Counted from the first letter of the stretch, positions 1-14,300 are shown. The stretch is DNA of 64,000 bases from Takifugu bimaculatus (GCA_004026145.2 CP034976.1:15209482-15273481); one strand, 5' to 3'. Notes: a model not told the origin generated them from the sequence alone. Program-made: numbers and translations.

Positions 1-1026
1 TCCTGCTCCCATCTCTGTAAATTGAAGGAGTGCTGACTGCTGTGTACTGCAGGTAATGTACTGAATACGAGGCATAAGTAGAGAGGCTCATACAACCCAG
101 CTTCAAAAAGAAAAATAGCAGCTATTCCAAAAGTGTTCATGTTGGCTTACTCACTGGAAACTTTCTGTAACAGAACCATTAATCCATGGTTCCAGCATGG
201 TATGGAGTTGGGTTTGATTTGTGCCTAAATACTCAGTTTAGGACCAACAAACCCATTGAGTACATCCAGGTTCAGGGGCCTTATTTCCAACCAGGGAACC
301 AAACTTTAAATCTTTATAATTTGCTTCTCTTTCAGCTGCTGCCAGCTGCTCCACAGCCCATCATGACTAACACAAGGTGTTTCCAAACCCCTGGAATTGT
401 GCAAATGAAATATGCAGAGTGGAAACACATCAAGTTTGAAAAGACATCTTTTAAAAAAAATATTATATATATATATATAGTATATGCAATTAGAGATGGA
501 AACATGAAGGTCTTTAAGAGGCATTGTCTTGCCCTATTTTACCAAAATCTTGTATTATCCGAACAGTGGTGAGCGTTTCTTCACCTTGTCACACAAGAAC
601 TACCCTAAAATATAGGTGATTTGGTGATTCCTGACAGCATCTGGTTGTGCTGTGTGGCAGGAAAAGCTCGGTTTTCCCTGAATCATCCATCATGGCCCGT
701 CAGTGGCGTCTGATTGTTGAGACGTGCTGCAGAAACATTCCAACTGTCTCAACATCATCAAGCTAAAGTGTCCTCATTTTAAAGTGATTTGTTTTAAAAT
801 CATTAATAAAAGAGTTTTTAATCTACAATTAAATGTAATTGTGCTGATAACGATAATGCTGATAATGCCAAATTTGATAGCTTGACTGCTTTATTGTAAT
901 CATTGTAATCAAAGGTCAGGAAGCCAGAGTTGGTATCTTCTGCCTTCCGTTCTTTCCCTCTGCACCCAACAGATCTGCTGATGGTTGTCGTCATTGTTTC
1001 ATGACAAATTTGAACCTTTCTCTTTC

Positions 1027-1048
1027 GGGGGGGGGGGGGGGGGGGGGG
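1027..1048. repeat. poly-G tract, 22 G
   Basis: An uninterrupted run of 22 G. Such runs are G-quadruplex-prone and their length is unreliable in sequencing. Confidence 0.95.
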
Positions 1049-3636
1049 ATTCTCGACTTGGTCCTTCTTTCTACAGTTTTGTTTGCAGACCACCCTCACG
1101 TTACCAGAAATATGAAACTTGTAAAAGGTTCGTTGACCCCTAGAGAAGAGCCTGTTCCTGTTCTCTTCTATGAATGTGAGACAATGACTTGTACACTTTG
1201 TCCTTTTTCCCCTCGTTTTTGTTCCATGAACAAGAACATTGTCTAGCTGCACGGATTTCCTCTGAAATTACTGTTCTTGCCCTTCCTCCTCCTCTTCCAT
1301 GCACTTTTCTTCCTCCGCCTCTCAGAATTCCGTCCATTTTTGATACCAACTTTCAACTCAGCCATGCTGACAGTGCACTCAGAACTGGCTTATTTTGGTG
1401 CCATCACATCAGCAGCCGCAAATGTGAATAGTTTTAAGCGGTTGTGTCACACCTGTGCTGTAAATGTGTTTAACTTCTGGCACCTGTGTCTTCCATTAAA
1501 CATCACAAGTGAAAAACGGGTTTAATGAGTGAGATGCCAGTTTAGACTTTTGCAAGAAGAGGAAATGAGGTCTGCAAATTGTGTCTAACTAGGTGAAAAT
1601 TGTTTATGGTTTTGGCAAAAGACTGATTGATTCAATAATTGTGTGAATGGAGAGTTTAGCGGTTTAGCAGTTCAGAAAAACTAATAGTAAGTGAGAAAAA
1701 AGAGAATCCAATAAATGCTTAAGTACATAGAATTGAATATTGTGAGAATTACAGAGAAAAAATATGATGGTCACGATTTCCATTTATTTTATCTAAGGAA
1801 GAAACAAAAAAACACACAGCCACAGTATAACGTCCTCCCAGCTACCAGCAGAGTGGGAGCCGTTTCCAAGGGAACGGGTCAAATCCTAATGGCTTCCTGC
1901 ATGTTGCAGGATGCTTAAATCTGTGCCACGTATGCAGCTGCATTGATGGACTGATTGTGTCTTACTGCTATGAGCTTCTTCTGTTTTCAACCATTTTAGG
2001 ACTAGAATTGCTCACCACAAATTAGCATTGTGTGTTTAACGGTTTGTTTTGTCATCGCTGATGGAAACAGTCACGTGATTCGCCACATGAAAAATAGCCA
2101 AGGTTGATTTGAGACCCTGTAGCTGTCATTTTTTTGACCTCCAACATCTGGGACAGGGCCAGGACGCTCCCATCTGTGTTTCAGTCGGTGCAATCGGACA
2201 TTCAAGTCTTCTGCAGTTTTAATAGTGACTTAGTTAGCTAGGTCAGGGTCAGGCTGGAAACGGAGAATCCGGTGAGGAGAGTGTGCCGGCGTCCACAGCG
2301 CTAGAACCTCTCAGCAGGTCGGATGAGGAACAGGTGCTCCAGCTAATGAGCTCAGCTCCACCCTAACGCCAGCAAACCTCGTCAGATGGACACGAACGCC
2401 AAGAATGCAGGATTATTGCGCCCCAACAAACAAACCATAACGATCCGAGAAAGCCCAGAACAATCACCGTAGCTAATTACAGACGAGCACGGAGGCAAAT
2501 GCAGACAAAATGAATTATAAATGAACTGCAGCTGCACCAGTTACAATACTAATAATGGCTAATTAGACTAAAGCAATAAACGAACAAACAAACATATGTA
2601 CTTTATTATCACCTGGTTGGTAATGCAGGCGGTAGGGTATCAGTCACGTGTGGAAAGGTCCTGGCTTGCAGGTTTCCTGTTGGTGCATCAATTCCGAACA
2701 TAAAAACTGAAATACGCGTTTGACTTTTGCCAGAAATGTCGTTTAGAGTGCCTGAGGAAGGATGCGTGAAGAGGAGGGCAGCTGAGGTCCGTCAGGAGAG
2801 CTCTGGCAGAGCCAGATAAGGAAAGTGTGCATAATCCTTCAGTTATTAATTCTGCTGAAGCTTTTTATCCATGTGCTTAAAGCACGGTGACCAACCTGCT
2901 GCGTGTTCAGTCTGAAGACGTGCACTTACACATTTGTCATATTTAAACATCTCATTCCTGTCTGTGAGCAGGGGGTGGGGGGTGGGGGCGTGTCACAGCT
3001 TGACATAAGCAAGGTTCTGTTGCAGGTTGAGTCCACTGAGCTCATCAAGCCACTCTGGAAACTACAGCAGTCAATCTGAGAACACCTTAACCAGAATCCT
3101 TTCAGGCACTTCTCTATGCTTGTCAAAGCTCCATCTGTTCATCCATTTTCCTCCAAGGCCCAGGGGTCAAATATTTAATGAGCTATGTCAGAAACCTTAA
3201 AAGAAGTGGGTCCAGAGGGTTTTTTTCCCTCACTGATCATCACCAAATCTTGACCTATGACTCTGAAAGAAGAGGTAAGGTTTTCAGTCAGGAACTTCAA
3301 CTGAAGCTATCCCTCTATCCACCCCACAAAGGATTTAAAAAAAATATAAATCTACACGAATAATTAGACTAATGTCTTTTTGAGTGTGAAAATCATTCCT
3401 TCACACTCTTATTCCTATTATCTTCTCCTCCACCCCTCTGGGAAGGAGCTTTATCAGTCCGCCATTAATATATCTTTCCACTTGCAGGGTTGGGCTACTG
3501 CCAGCTGTTGGTCTCCAGGAGAGTCGATTGTTTTGATGGAAAATGCTATCAAGGTGCCGTCTCACTATCAGCAGTTGCCTCCTGGAAAGTGATTTTGGAG
3601 CAACTGTGGGAAGGCGGCTGATTAGCAGACCGGCAA

Positions 3637-3638
<2 letters not shown>

Positions 3639-3678
<40 letters not shown>
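3639..3678. repeat. (AC)20 microsatellite
   Basis: Twenty uninterrupted AC dinucleotides. No gene surrounds it. Confidence 0.97.
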
Positions 3679-3680
<2 letters not shown>

Positions 3681-6600
3681 ATGCACAGTTGAGTAACACA
3701 AGGGGTGCTCAAGATTCCCAGCCACACACTGTTGCCTACATTTGAATCTGCAATTATAACTAACACAAATTACAGCTTTATAATATGTAATTCTATTCGT
3801 TGCTTTCGATGAATGTTGTCCATTAGATAATTGTTTGCATTCAGCCACAATCTGGGGGCCATTGCTTGTGTCCCGCAGACCCTTTGGAACATAAAAATGT
3901 GGTTATTGTTTGTTTTTTTAATGATGGTCTTTGTGTAGGCCGTCTGATTCACAGCCATAAGAGTTTCCATTTGAATGCTACTTACAACAAATGGTCCTCA
4001 AATTGCCTTTTAATCCCTCTATATTGCTCCTGCAGTGTCCCAAAGTGGATCCCCCACATTTTGTCGCAGCTTTATGCTGTTAATGACAAAAACAGCAGAT
4101 TGGGTTGAACATCAAATAGTTTGGCTTTGATTATTTGGGCTGTTAGTTGCAGTGTATCACCGCTATAATTGTGAGGGATTCTAAACAAACTGATTGTTAA
4201 ATGTTCCCAGTGCCTGTTCTACCGTTAAAGCTTCTCATCATATCAGCAAATGCTGCAGCTGTACCTGCGTAAACAAACACTTACCGCTCTGTCATGTGTA
4301 ATAACTACATGCTACTCACTTTGCTTCCTCCTCCGCCCTCATGCTTTACCTAAATCCCAGAGGATCGTAGAGGTTTCCATCACCTGAGGCTTGATAATCC
4401 CATTAAAGCATGGAATGCGTGTATGGTTTTGATCTTTTGATTTGATGAGTGTTTTCTGGTTTGCTTTTCATCTAATGATCAAATCCTCCCTTCATTTGAA
4501 CATCAAACCAAACAGTCACAAAGGCTACAAATGCGAGTCGCCCTGCGAGAACCACTGGGCAGGATCGAAAGTCATTATTGTATCCTCAGAGTATATTTCT
4601 GATTCATCTTAATTAACAGCTCAACGCTCAATCCCACCCTGACAGCAGAACACAGTCTCGGTGGAGGAGGATTTCCCCAGCCCGGCTGCCTGTGATCAGA
4701 ACGTGTGAAGAAGGTGTCTGTCAACAAATGGGTGACACCGCGACTCCCCTTGTGTTTCATCTGTGAGCCGTGAATGGCTGACCGCGCTGCAACCGCCGAT
4801 CCATCTGCAAAAGCTTTTTTCTGGGAACACCAGAACAGCCCATTAAAACCAGGAAGCCTCCATCCATCCGGCCGCAGACGGCAGGTCAATAGCCGTGGCT
4901 GAGCAGTGAGGGGCTGTGCCGTTTTTAGGTCGATAAAGCGTCAGATCTGCGCGGCGCCCCTGTGATCAACTGTCCCACATTTCTCCATTAACGAACGGCC
5001 GTCTGTGTCTGCTGGTCCTCTGTGTTTGGAGTCTGACCGTCTGTGTCAGCCAGGACATAAATTCCAGACCACATTGTGCAGCTTTCCCATAAATCTTTTT
5101 GAACTTTTCTGCTCCATGACCCAGTTAAAAAGCCTAAATATCAGTGGAAGGTGAGGGGAAATGCAGACTTGCTCCCTTAGATGACTCCATTCTCTATCAA
5201 CACCACAAATGGGTTGCTGAGAGTGTGACAGGAAATGAACACAACAATGCGAGCTTCAAGAAAAGACCCTTCATGTCAGGTTAATCACCGTTGCGTTGCT
5301 GCACATATAGAATCCTACACGGCTGCTGCGCTTCTTGCTGAGCCTCCTTTTGATCTCCGGGATGCTGATTTATACCTGAGATAATGTTTTGAAGCCTCGC
5401 TCTTGTTCTGCATGAATAAACAAAGAAGCCTCAGAGAGGTCGGCTTCATTACTGCGATGTTTCGCCATGCCTGAACCTGTGATGCACCTGTCTGCAAACG
5501 TTCAAACGATATGGCTAATTTGCACACAGGTCATTCGGGCATTAGGTCATGAAATCAGTATGCCACACATTGTTTTCTTGACATTTCTCAGCATTTAAAT
5601 AAAACCCAAATAAAATTGTGGGTCTATTTCTACTACATTTGTTTGGAGAAAAATGCAGTTTTCTCTCCATCAAATCAATTCTGAGCGCACCGAGCAGCTT
5701 TTAAATCCAGATTGGGTTCTCTTCCTAAATCTGCAAACTCTTCACAAAGTTACTCTTCTGTGTATCCAAATCACTGTGGCGTGCACGATTAGCACAGAGA
5801 TAATCGGTAATTAATGTTCCATTTGATTGAGGAGGAAATTAAAGCAGATTGTGATCATGAAAATGTGTTTTTTGAGGTTAATGCAACAACACTAGCAGAA
5901 AACAACACATGCTGGATGATTATAAGGGCAACATTTTCATTCACGTCTGCACCAGTGCATTAAAATCTGATGGTTCTCTCTGATTGGCTCTTCCCTTCAG
6001 TTTTCCATCTACTTTCATTAAAATTTAGTCCCTTTTCCCTGCAGTGTAAACTGTACATTATTCAGACAGGAAGATCTCAGTGTCATCAAGAACAAAGAAA
6101 TTAAAATGGCTCACATTATGGCAGCAAATGTCAGAGGACTTTTAAGAATGAGAATTGTATCTATTCCAAAGCCTGTAAATGAGACGAGACCGTGTGTTAG
6201 GAGGGTTTTTTTGGACGCATCCGAGAGTACAAAGTGGTAATTAACCTTAAATCCAAACCGCTCCCATTGGGAGAGTTCTATCATTTTTATGGCCTCGTCT
6301 GCAGGCTGCGTTCAGCAGATCTGACAGGTTCATGCAGGAGGCCTCTTCATCAGCGGTTAAAGCTCAGCGACTGTTTAAATGCAGGCAGAGAGACTACTGA
6401 AGTGGCTTCTAAAGGAAACGGGAGATTCTGATTCTTCTTTAATTTATGCCACAACACAAACAAAAAATAACAGATGGCATGGTGGCAGATGACGGGGGGG
6501 CTGCCAGAATTAATGAGCAAGTTGACAGGAATTCGATGATTTAAGCCAAGTGTGACCTTAAGTAAGCAGGAAGCATTAACAACACAACAGATGTGAGGAA

Positions 6601-6977
6601 ACGGCTGTCAATCATTTCTGCTGCATGTTGCCTGAAAATTGATCATTTAGGTTGTTGCTCATGTGACTCAAAGGTTTCAGAACCCCCACAATGCTTAAAT
6701 GTTTAAGCAGCTTTGTTTCCAAAGTGCTGCCCTTGTGGTTTCCTTCTGCTCTTCCAGATTTTATCACTTTTTAGCAGTGATGTCATTAACCTGACAGATG
6801 TTGTCGGTGAGCTGCACGCAGAGGCTCTTCTTGATTTTTCCATCACAACCATGTTGGTACAGCAAAAAGGGAAAATGCATGAAATATATTTTAAATGCAA
6901 ACATCAAGACGTGCAGCAGCTTTGACTGGTGAATAATGAATGATCAAGCTCTATGCAAGCTGCAGGTGTCTGCATGC

Positions 6978-7033
6978 ACAAAAAAGAGAGAGAAAAAGAG
7001 AGAGAGAGAGACACACACACACACACACACACA
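6978..7033. repeat. Compound (GA)n/(CA)n microsatellite
   Basis: An imperfect AAAAAG/GA tract runs directly into a perfect CA tract, making a purine-rich stretch followed by alternating CA. Confidence 0.9.
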
Positions 7034-10000
7034 TCACATTGAAATAGCAAGCAAAAAAAAGGTATTGAGAGAGTTTCAGATCATAATATTGTTAGCAGGA
7101 TCTCCTGTCAGAATGTGCAGAGGCATGAAAGAGTCTGAATTATTAGAGTCTGACTTTCCATTTTCAAAGGAAAACCCAAGTAAATTCCCACCTTAGGATA
7201 AATAAATCTAAATCCAAGTGATGGGCCCCATTTACAGCCGCCCATAACCGAGTGTGCTGAGGAAACACCAACCATCCATCACCGTCATCTCAAAGTTTAA
7301 TTAATGCTGACCTTCTTTGTGAGAGGCGGACTGTGACGTGCACTTCCTCGCTCAGCATCTAAAGCAGAGGGAAATAAGTTGGAGAGACTCGATAGAGACA
7401 AAATTCCATATCCCAACTCTTTTTAAATCACAATTTAATGTTGAGAAATGTACTTTTATTAAATGCGGTTCCAGAGAATCTTCTCCTGAATGTGAGGAGG
7501 ACTCAATTACTGAGGAGGTCCATGAAAGAGTAATAGGCTCTAACAAATGATGCATCGGTCCCCAGCGGCCCTGGAGATCCGGGTGATTCCCTTCCTCTCA
7601 GGAAGGGGATATCGTTGTGGCATTTCACCAGAATGCATTTGACAGCATGTACACCACTACCTCCTGTCCCTGAGGTGCACAAGCGACACGCCCCCTCAAC
7701 GGAGGGCTTCCTTAAGAAAGGTCCTGTTGTTGCGTCTCACTCCGGCGCACCAGCCACACGCCTCAGCACCTCCTGTAGGTGCCCGTTCGGCGCAGTGCAG
7801 CTCCCACAGATGTGACTGGAATTGAGATGGACCGTTGGGAGCGACGCCTCATCCGTACCAGAACACAGAGTCACGGACGTGCACGGGTGACCGGCACGTG
7901 AGTGTGAGCCCAAACACAGTCGAGACTAATTGATTAAAGATGTCTGCTTTAGTCCTGAACTCCTTCTCTTGCACCAGTAATTTTATTTGATGAGGCAGTT
8001 GGTTTTAAAAACAGGTTTTTACGGAGCGTATCCAGTAAAACAGACTGACATTAACACTGATTACAGTGCTAATGCATTTAGATTTAACTCTACAGAAACA
8101 CACCCTTAATGAAAGACCTCGTAAAGGCCACTTGAAGACCTCTTTATAGAGGAGATCAGCAGAATACACAGTATTTGGTGTTCGCAGTAATAGATATATG
8201 GCTCGGTGGACCCCGTAATGATATATGAGGAGAAGCCATTAATCTGTGGACCGACTTGTTTTCTTCTTCTTTCTTTATTCACACCTCTGTGGCCACAAGT
8301 GGGAGAACAATGATCAGACCCAGGGTCTCTCAGCTGGTCCCTTCAGCGTTCTGAATAACCCAGAGATGAATGCTCACAGCATCACTATCTCACTGCAGCT
8401 CGACGTGCTGCTCCACCTTTTAAATCACCATTAAACGTAATCACCCACTCACTCTCCCTTTATCCATTTTTAAATGTGTAATCCAGCTGTGCTGCAGACT
8501 CTGCCATCACTGGGTTGGCCTCTGGTTGTGTATTCCTCTGCAGCAACGCTTCAAGATGTGAGCTGCACCAGGAACGTGATGCTGAAATTTAATTTTCAGG
8601 CTCAGGCAGTCGAGCCGTGAGTTTTCATTTCCCCACACCTCTGAATCAAAATGGGAATTTCCAGGATGATCACATCAGGTCTGAGTCTGTACTAAAGGGT
8701 CCTCTGAAGGACTCTGGTTACTCATAGAAAGGGATTGGAAATCCTGGAAGTAGGAATTTACTGAAACACACATTCATTTCGACAGCATGTATTCCCCCCC
8801 AACAGTGGTTGCAGCGCTAAAATTCTAATGCCAGGTGGATTTCAGAGGCCATTACCACCACAGTAGAGGTACAGCACCGCAATTATAACAAATTAGGCAA
8901 TTATCACCAGTCCCCACTGCTGAACGAAGCCCCCACTGTTGAGTAAGATGAAGATCCTGGAAAATCGATGGAGAAAAGGAGAGGAACATACTGGAGAAGC
9001 GATGCATTGCTGAGACAGAAAGACTGTGCTGATCTGCTAACAGAGGAGAGTGATTGTGTCACTTGTGCTGCCCAGCATCTATCTCCAGATAACTCTTTCT
9101 TTACTCAGACGGGCCTGCGGATCTTGTGATACGGATCTTGTGCTTGAAAATACCGGATATCATTGCTCTATAACGATGTTTACAGGGTTACCGGACTTCA
9201 AAATGATATCTCACTAGGTACAAATATCTTTTTGGCAATTATTGCGACCTCTCTCCTTTGTGTTTTGGGGGCAGGAATTGATTTAAATGTGTCTGCAATC
9301 TACCCTATGGAAACCGTCCAAATAGTGGATCTGCAAGTCAGGCTAATTGGTGCTTCTGAATTGGACCGTGGATTTTAAGTGTAGGAGCACCAAAATGGCA
9401 TATTTTTGTATTCCGGCTCCTACTGGTATTACGTAACACCTTCTGACAGGGGAAACTAAGGGTTAACGCACCCCCCGGTGTCATGTTTAGTGAAGCCACT
9501 GAAGCATCCACTCTAGCTTGCACTGGCACTTAGCTCGGACTCAGCTCCTCTGCTGGCATTTAAAGGGTCCTGAAATATACAGGGTTGTAATTTAAGTATT
9601 TTGCTCTTACATCAGCCGCTACCATCCAAATAAAACTGCCAAAGCACATTAGCAACTTCTTCGGCTGTTAAGACTAAAATTATACAACCCAGGAGTTAAC
9701 ACATTATGCACTAAGTGCTTTCCATTAAAGTTCTGCAGTAACTGATTTAGGTCCCAAAGTGTCTGTTTCAACAAATGAGTTGCTGAGCTGTCACACTAAA
9801 AAGAACACCACGGGTCTGAGAGCAGAAGTTAATTTTGGGGGAGAGAAATCTCTCCTGTTCGCAACATTAAGGCAGATTTTTAGCTGTGTTAGCAAAGTCG
9901 GGTTAGTTGCCTGATCCGTGACTGTTTTGCTCTCACTCATGCGCTTTGAAATAAAACTAGCGGCTCTTGTCGACACAGACTGCATTCTGGATTTGCATCC

Positions 10001-12203
10001 AGCCCATAGGTGATATTCAGCTACACTGTTCCGATGTCACATCAAGGACGAGTAAATACAAGCAAAGATCCAATCATCCCCCCGCGTTGAAAGGAAGGAA
10101 ATAGTAGCAGATGGTAATGTGTAGCAACACAGATTGTCTGGTTAGTAACAGAGTTTTACATCACCGTTACGTCGAGCTGAAGATGACATGTGCGCTGCCA
10201 GATCCAATAAATTCCACATTAGACACACTGTCTGGAGTGTAAACAGTATGTTCAAACACATGATCCTACATGTGGATCCTACATGATATAGCCTCCAAAC
10301 TGTCCCCTCGTTTTCATAATTTCCTCCCTATACTTCATTTAAAACCTATTAAACATTCCAGAAAAGTCACTGTCTGGTAGAGAAGATGAACTCTTTTGAT
10401 TTTGTGGCTAATTATTCAAATTAGCCTAATAGCATATGAGCAACTATGTCTTTGTATTTTGACCATTAAACAAGTGGAAGATTTTTTCTTTCAAATGTAT
10501 TTTTTTCTTTATTATGTTAGAAGTGGCTGAACTGGATTTGAAGGTTAAAGAAGAAAGCAACAATCTGGGCAGCCATCTGGGCTGAGGATCCATCACATCT
10601 ATCAGGATAATGATGCAGTGGAGCCAGCAGAGATTCCAGACATCTTCATCTTTCCTCCACAGGAATCTCAGTGACCTCCACTCAGGAGTGACACTGGCCA
10701 CATCTCCTCTTGCATTTCCAACACTCCTGAAGTACATCGCTATCTTTTACCAAATTCTATAATTGGCTGCCATTTCCCGAGCATGAAAAGGTTAACCGCT
10801 GTCCTTCTTCGACGCGCCCCGTTGTCGAAATGTCACCTGCTGTCAGCGGGAAAAGCATTTACTTGTTTTTCTATTTTTGCCCTGTGCTGTGTTTTGAGTT
10901 TGCCCCAGGCAGTGATGGTCTGGGGACTTTAAAGGTCCAGGAGTGAAAAAATATGACTGATCTAATTGGCCTCTAAGGAAACATTTTCAAATGAGCTCCA
11001 CAGAAATACTTGGAAAACAGCGGGCAACTCGTGGATTACCTAATTAGTAAGTGAGCACGATCATGCTGCTACAGTGCATCAGATTTACCATTTTAAAAAT
11101 GATCTTAACTCTACAGAATGAATCATGGCCTGATGTCCTTTTGTGAAATATAGAAGGGGGACAGAAACCTGCAGAAATCTCATCATTCTTGCACATCATT
11201 GAGGATTTTCATAGGTGAGATGTGAAGAAATAATCAACCAACACGTGGACTGAAATTCTGACTTTTGGGGAGGAACCAATAAAGAAACTGAACCTATGCT
11301 GTGTGATTACTGCACATACTTGAGCTGAGCATTTTTTCCTTTTTTATAATCAAAGAAAGGTCAGCACCAAACCCTCACCATTCACACAATTTATAGTTGG
11401 GGAGTCCACCCGGCACACTTTCCTTTAATTAGCTTAATGCTTCAGGGTCTCTGTTTAAACCACAAGTTTCCTTCCACAAGGTGCCTTAAATGCAGTTTTA
11501 TGGCAATGACGTCGCCTTTAACAGAACTGATTCCTGGAACTGGGTCATTTCATCCAGCCTGCGGCGTAGTTCAGGTTCCTCGCTGCTCCCAAGGGTTTTG
11601 CTCCAACACCATCATTCTAAAACCTGAGATCAAACAGATCATCACACTGAGGATTCTGGGAAATATTCCAGTGTAGATTTATTGCAATAACTGTTGTAAA
11701 GTAAAGTCTTGTCACATACGACCTCCTTGCAGTTTATCTACTGTATGATCGGGAACTGCTAATCTCTCTATGAAACTCTGATTATTGCCTAAAATAGACA
11801 ACTCTGAGCTTCACAGAGATGACCTGATTTCATACTGGCCTGAAAAGATCGTGACTAATCTCTTTTATAGAACTCACAAAGACACTTTTGCAATAAGGAG
11901 CTCTCTATGTGAATGAAGCTGCCGCGTCCATGCAGGAATCTGAGGCGATGCGTCTCAAACCCACTGTGTAATTGAACCGAAAGGCTCCTTCTCCTTCAAA
12001 CTGATTTGGGCCTTCAGCGCGGACCCCCCGCTGTGTTATTGCGAGTGACGTGGAGCAGATGCAGGGAGGAGGGTGCAGAGAGCTCACCTCAATTTCACAC
12101 AAATGCTCCGACAAAACGTGAAGGAGGCACCTGCGAGATTTAAGGGGAGGAACGTGTCTTAGCCGCCGTGCTAATGCGTGCATCACTTACAATTCTGTGA
12201 CAG

Positions 12204-12209
12204 TTTATT
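12204..12209 (-). other. Candidate KCNS2 polyadenylation signal
   Basis: TTTATT on the plus strand, AATAAA on the minus strand, lies about 650 bp downstream of the KCNS2 stop codon. It is the first canonical hexamer I found there, so the 3' UTR may be about 650 nt. No cleavage evidence is available. Confidence 0.35.
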
Positions 12210-12860
12210 AGCAAAACACTGATTAATATTCGAGGAATCGTTTTTGTTGTCGCTGCACTGAAGCCGCGGCCGAATCTCCTGAATAAATATATTGGACATG
12301 TCAGCTCCGAGCGGCTGTTGCTGCGCCTGTCAGATTGTTTTGGATGTGGCATCAGTCTCTGCCGCAAATGTTGCCTTTCACCTTTCAAATGTACACGTTT
12401 CACTGCTCGAGGAGGCGTTTGAAGACCGTAAGAAATGGGAAGAGGTTTGTTTGAGGTTTGCTTTTTCTTTTAATACAGTTTCATTTAACCACACAGCTAC
12501 AGTACATACCAACATTCCCCACGGGTGACACGGCTGACATATTTGATCACAACGAGCATAGCTGGAGGGTGGACTACAGCGGAACACCACCTACAGTAGG
12601 ACTGCGAACAACAACAGCATTCTCTGCCGGGGTCAGGCTGCCGTATTCTGCTCTTTCTGGCCACACGACTGCACAGTGAACATCACATTGAGGCTGTCTT
12701 GCGCGATTGCTCACGTTCTCGACGTGTCCGACACGCACACTAACACGTTATCGCACTGGACTACGGAGGGGCGAACAGTCAGACAGCGAAGGAGTTCAGG
12801 GAGCGTTTTCAGCCGCTCCTCATGCGGTGGACAAGCGGGGTCACGGAACCTGAAACTGCC

Positions 12861-14300
12861 TCAGTGTATCGACTCGGTCAGGCTGTGCTCGCTGGGTGAG
12901 CTGCGGCTCATGTTTGACAAACTGGCCATGAGGGATTTGACTTTGTGCGCGTAATAGTTCCTCAGGTTGACCGAGGGCACCTCCTTGATCCCCTCGTCGA
13001 AATCGCAGCTCCTCATCGCGATCTCCAGCTGCTTCTGTCTCTTGTAGAAGAGGGAGAACTTGTTGAAGATGAGCGTGATCGGAAGCACGACGACTAAAAT
13101 ACCCGCCAGGATGCACGCCGAGGCAGTCAGCTTGCCCACTATGGACACGGGCACCACATCTCCGTAACCCACGGTGGTCATGCTGACCGTGGCCCACCAC
13201 CAGCACGCCGGGATGGTGGTGAGATCCTCGTTGTCTTCCTTCTCCACTGTGTAGGCTATGACTGAGAAAAAGGACACCCCTACTGCTAGGTAGAGTAGCA
13301 GCAGGCCTACTTCTTTGTAACTGTTCCTCAGCGTGGCCCCCAGGGAGCGCAGCCCGGTGGAGTGGCGGGCCAGCTTCAGGATCCGAAAAATCCTCATCAG
13401 TCTCAGCACTTGTGCGACGCGTCCCAGGTTGGCCAGCGCCGGGCTGCTCTCCACCACCAGGTTTATCAGGAGGGTCAGGTAAAAAGGAAGAATGGACACC
13501 AGGTCTATCACGTTTAACGGGTGCTCGAAGAAGTGCAGGAGATCAGGCGCCACCGCGAACCTGGCGACCAGCTCCAGGGTGAACCATCCGATGCCGAAGT
13601 GCTCCACGATCTCGAAGCGGGGGTCCTCCACGGGCTGCCCCTCACTGTCCATCAAGCTGAATTCGATCATACTGTTCATGCACATTGTGGCGATGGAGCC
13701 CAGCACCACCAGGATGGAGAGGATGCTGATGATGCGGCTGGCCACGGAGTAGCCGGGGTTATCCAGCATCAACCAGACGCGCCTCCTGAGGCTCCCGAGC
13801 AGCTGCTTGTCAAACTTGGAGGCGTCGCTGTAAAATTCCAGGAGCTCATCGAAGGAGGAAGTGGTGCTCCCTTCATCGCTCTTGTCATCCCAGTCCTCCC
13901 GGTCCTGATCCATTTTCCTGCAGTGATAAGTGCTGCTGCAGCAGGAGTCGATGAAGAACTCATTGATGCCCCAGTACTCGATCTCCTGGCTGAAGGAGAA
14001 GATGCAAAGTTCGGCCATAACGTGCAGCCGCCCGGTGTGGTAAAAGTTCAGCACGTACGGAAAGAGCGCGGGGTTTCTGTCGAAGTAAAACTCTTTCTCC
14101 GCGTCGTCGTAGTCGTCGCACAGCTCCAATATGGATTCTTTGGAGCGACAGTGGAGCAAACGCGCAAGCCTCGTCTCGGGGAACCGGGAAAGTGTGTCTG
14201 ACTGGAGGCGCTTCTTGAAGCCGCCCACGTTGATGCGGATGCCGGCGTTGTCATCCATAGAAGCCCCGCCGTGCAGTTCCCCCAAGACCTGACCCGTCAT
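12861..14300 (-). CDS. kcns2: Potassium voltage-gated channel subfamily S member 2 (Kv9.2)
   Basis: An intact single-exon frame of 479 residues, close to human KCNS2 (about 477). The ATG at 14300 starts MTGQ, as in the mammalian protein; the frame remains open 40 codons upstream but that part is not family-like. The T1/BTB tetramerisation domain is at about 20-120, S1 at 186-209, S2 at 231-250, S3 at 260-282 and S4 at 294-314 (regularly spaced Arg/Lys). The pore filter TVGYGD is at 376-381 and S6 at 389-412. S6 carries LPITLIF in place of the Pro-X-Pro bend of conducting Kv channels, as known for the Kv9 group. Family knowledge: Kv9 subunits are electrically silent alone and modify Kv2.1/Kv2.2 heterotetramers in neurons. 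It is transcribed divergently from NIPAL2. The call is secure; only the 5' UTR structure is open. Confidence 0.97.
   Translation of the reverse strand: MTGQVLGELHGGASMDDNAGIRINVGGFKKRLQSDTLSRFPETRLARLLHCRSKESILELCDDYDDAEKEFYFDRNPALFPYVLNFYHTGRLHVMAELCIFSFSQEIEYWGINEFFIDSCCSSTYHCRKMDQDREDWDDKSDEGSTTSSFDELLEFYSDASKFDKQLLGSLRRRVWLMLDNPGYSVASRIISILSILVVLGSIATMCMNSMIEFSLMDSEGQPVEDPRFEIVEHFGIGWFTLELVARFAVAPDLLHFFEHPLNVIDLVSILPFYLTLLINLVVESSPALANLGRVAQVLRLMRIFRILKLARHSTGLRSLGATLRNSYKEVGLLLLYLAVGVSFFSVIAYTVEKEDNEDLTTIPACWWWATVSMTTVGYGDVVPVSIVGKLTASACILAGILVVVLPITLIFNKFSLFYKRQKQLEIAMRSCDFDEGIKEVPSVNLRNYYAHKVKSLMASLSNMSRSSPSEHSLTESIH

Larger units (their letters stand above)
1..12203. other. 12 kb without a recognisable gene
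   Basis: No open frame in this stretch has splice-site support or resembles a family I know, and the longest frames (under 150 codons) look like chance. It contains a poly-G run, CA and GA/CA microsatellites and AT-rich tracts, listed separately. By synteny the next human gene in this direction is STK3, but no kinase exon is visible. In an otherwise dense region this is the largest empty block, so conserved noncoding elements are possible; that is inference only. Confidence 0.6.

Noticed and set aside
5210..9810. Similar short phrases (GTTGCTGAG...GTCACAC) at 5.2 and 9.8 kb
   Set aside because: Matches are short and broken; not distinguishable from chance by eye.
13521..14201. Plus-strand 226-codon frame opposite KCNS2
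   Set aside because: Antisense shadow of the GC-rich T1 and S1 coding sequence.
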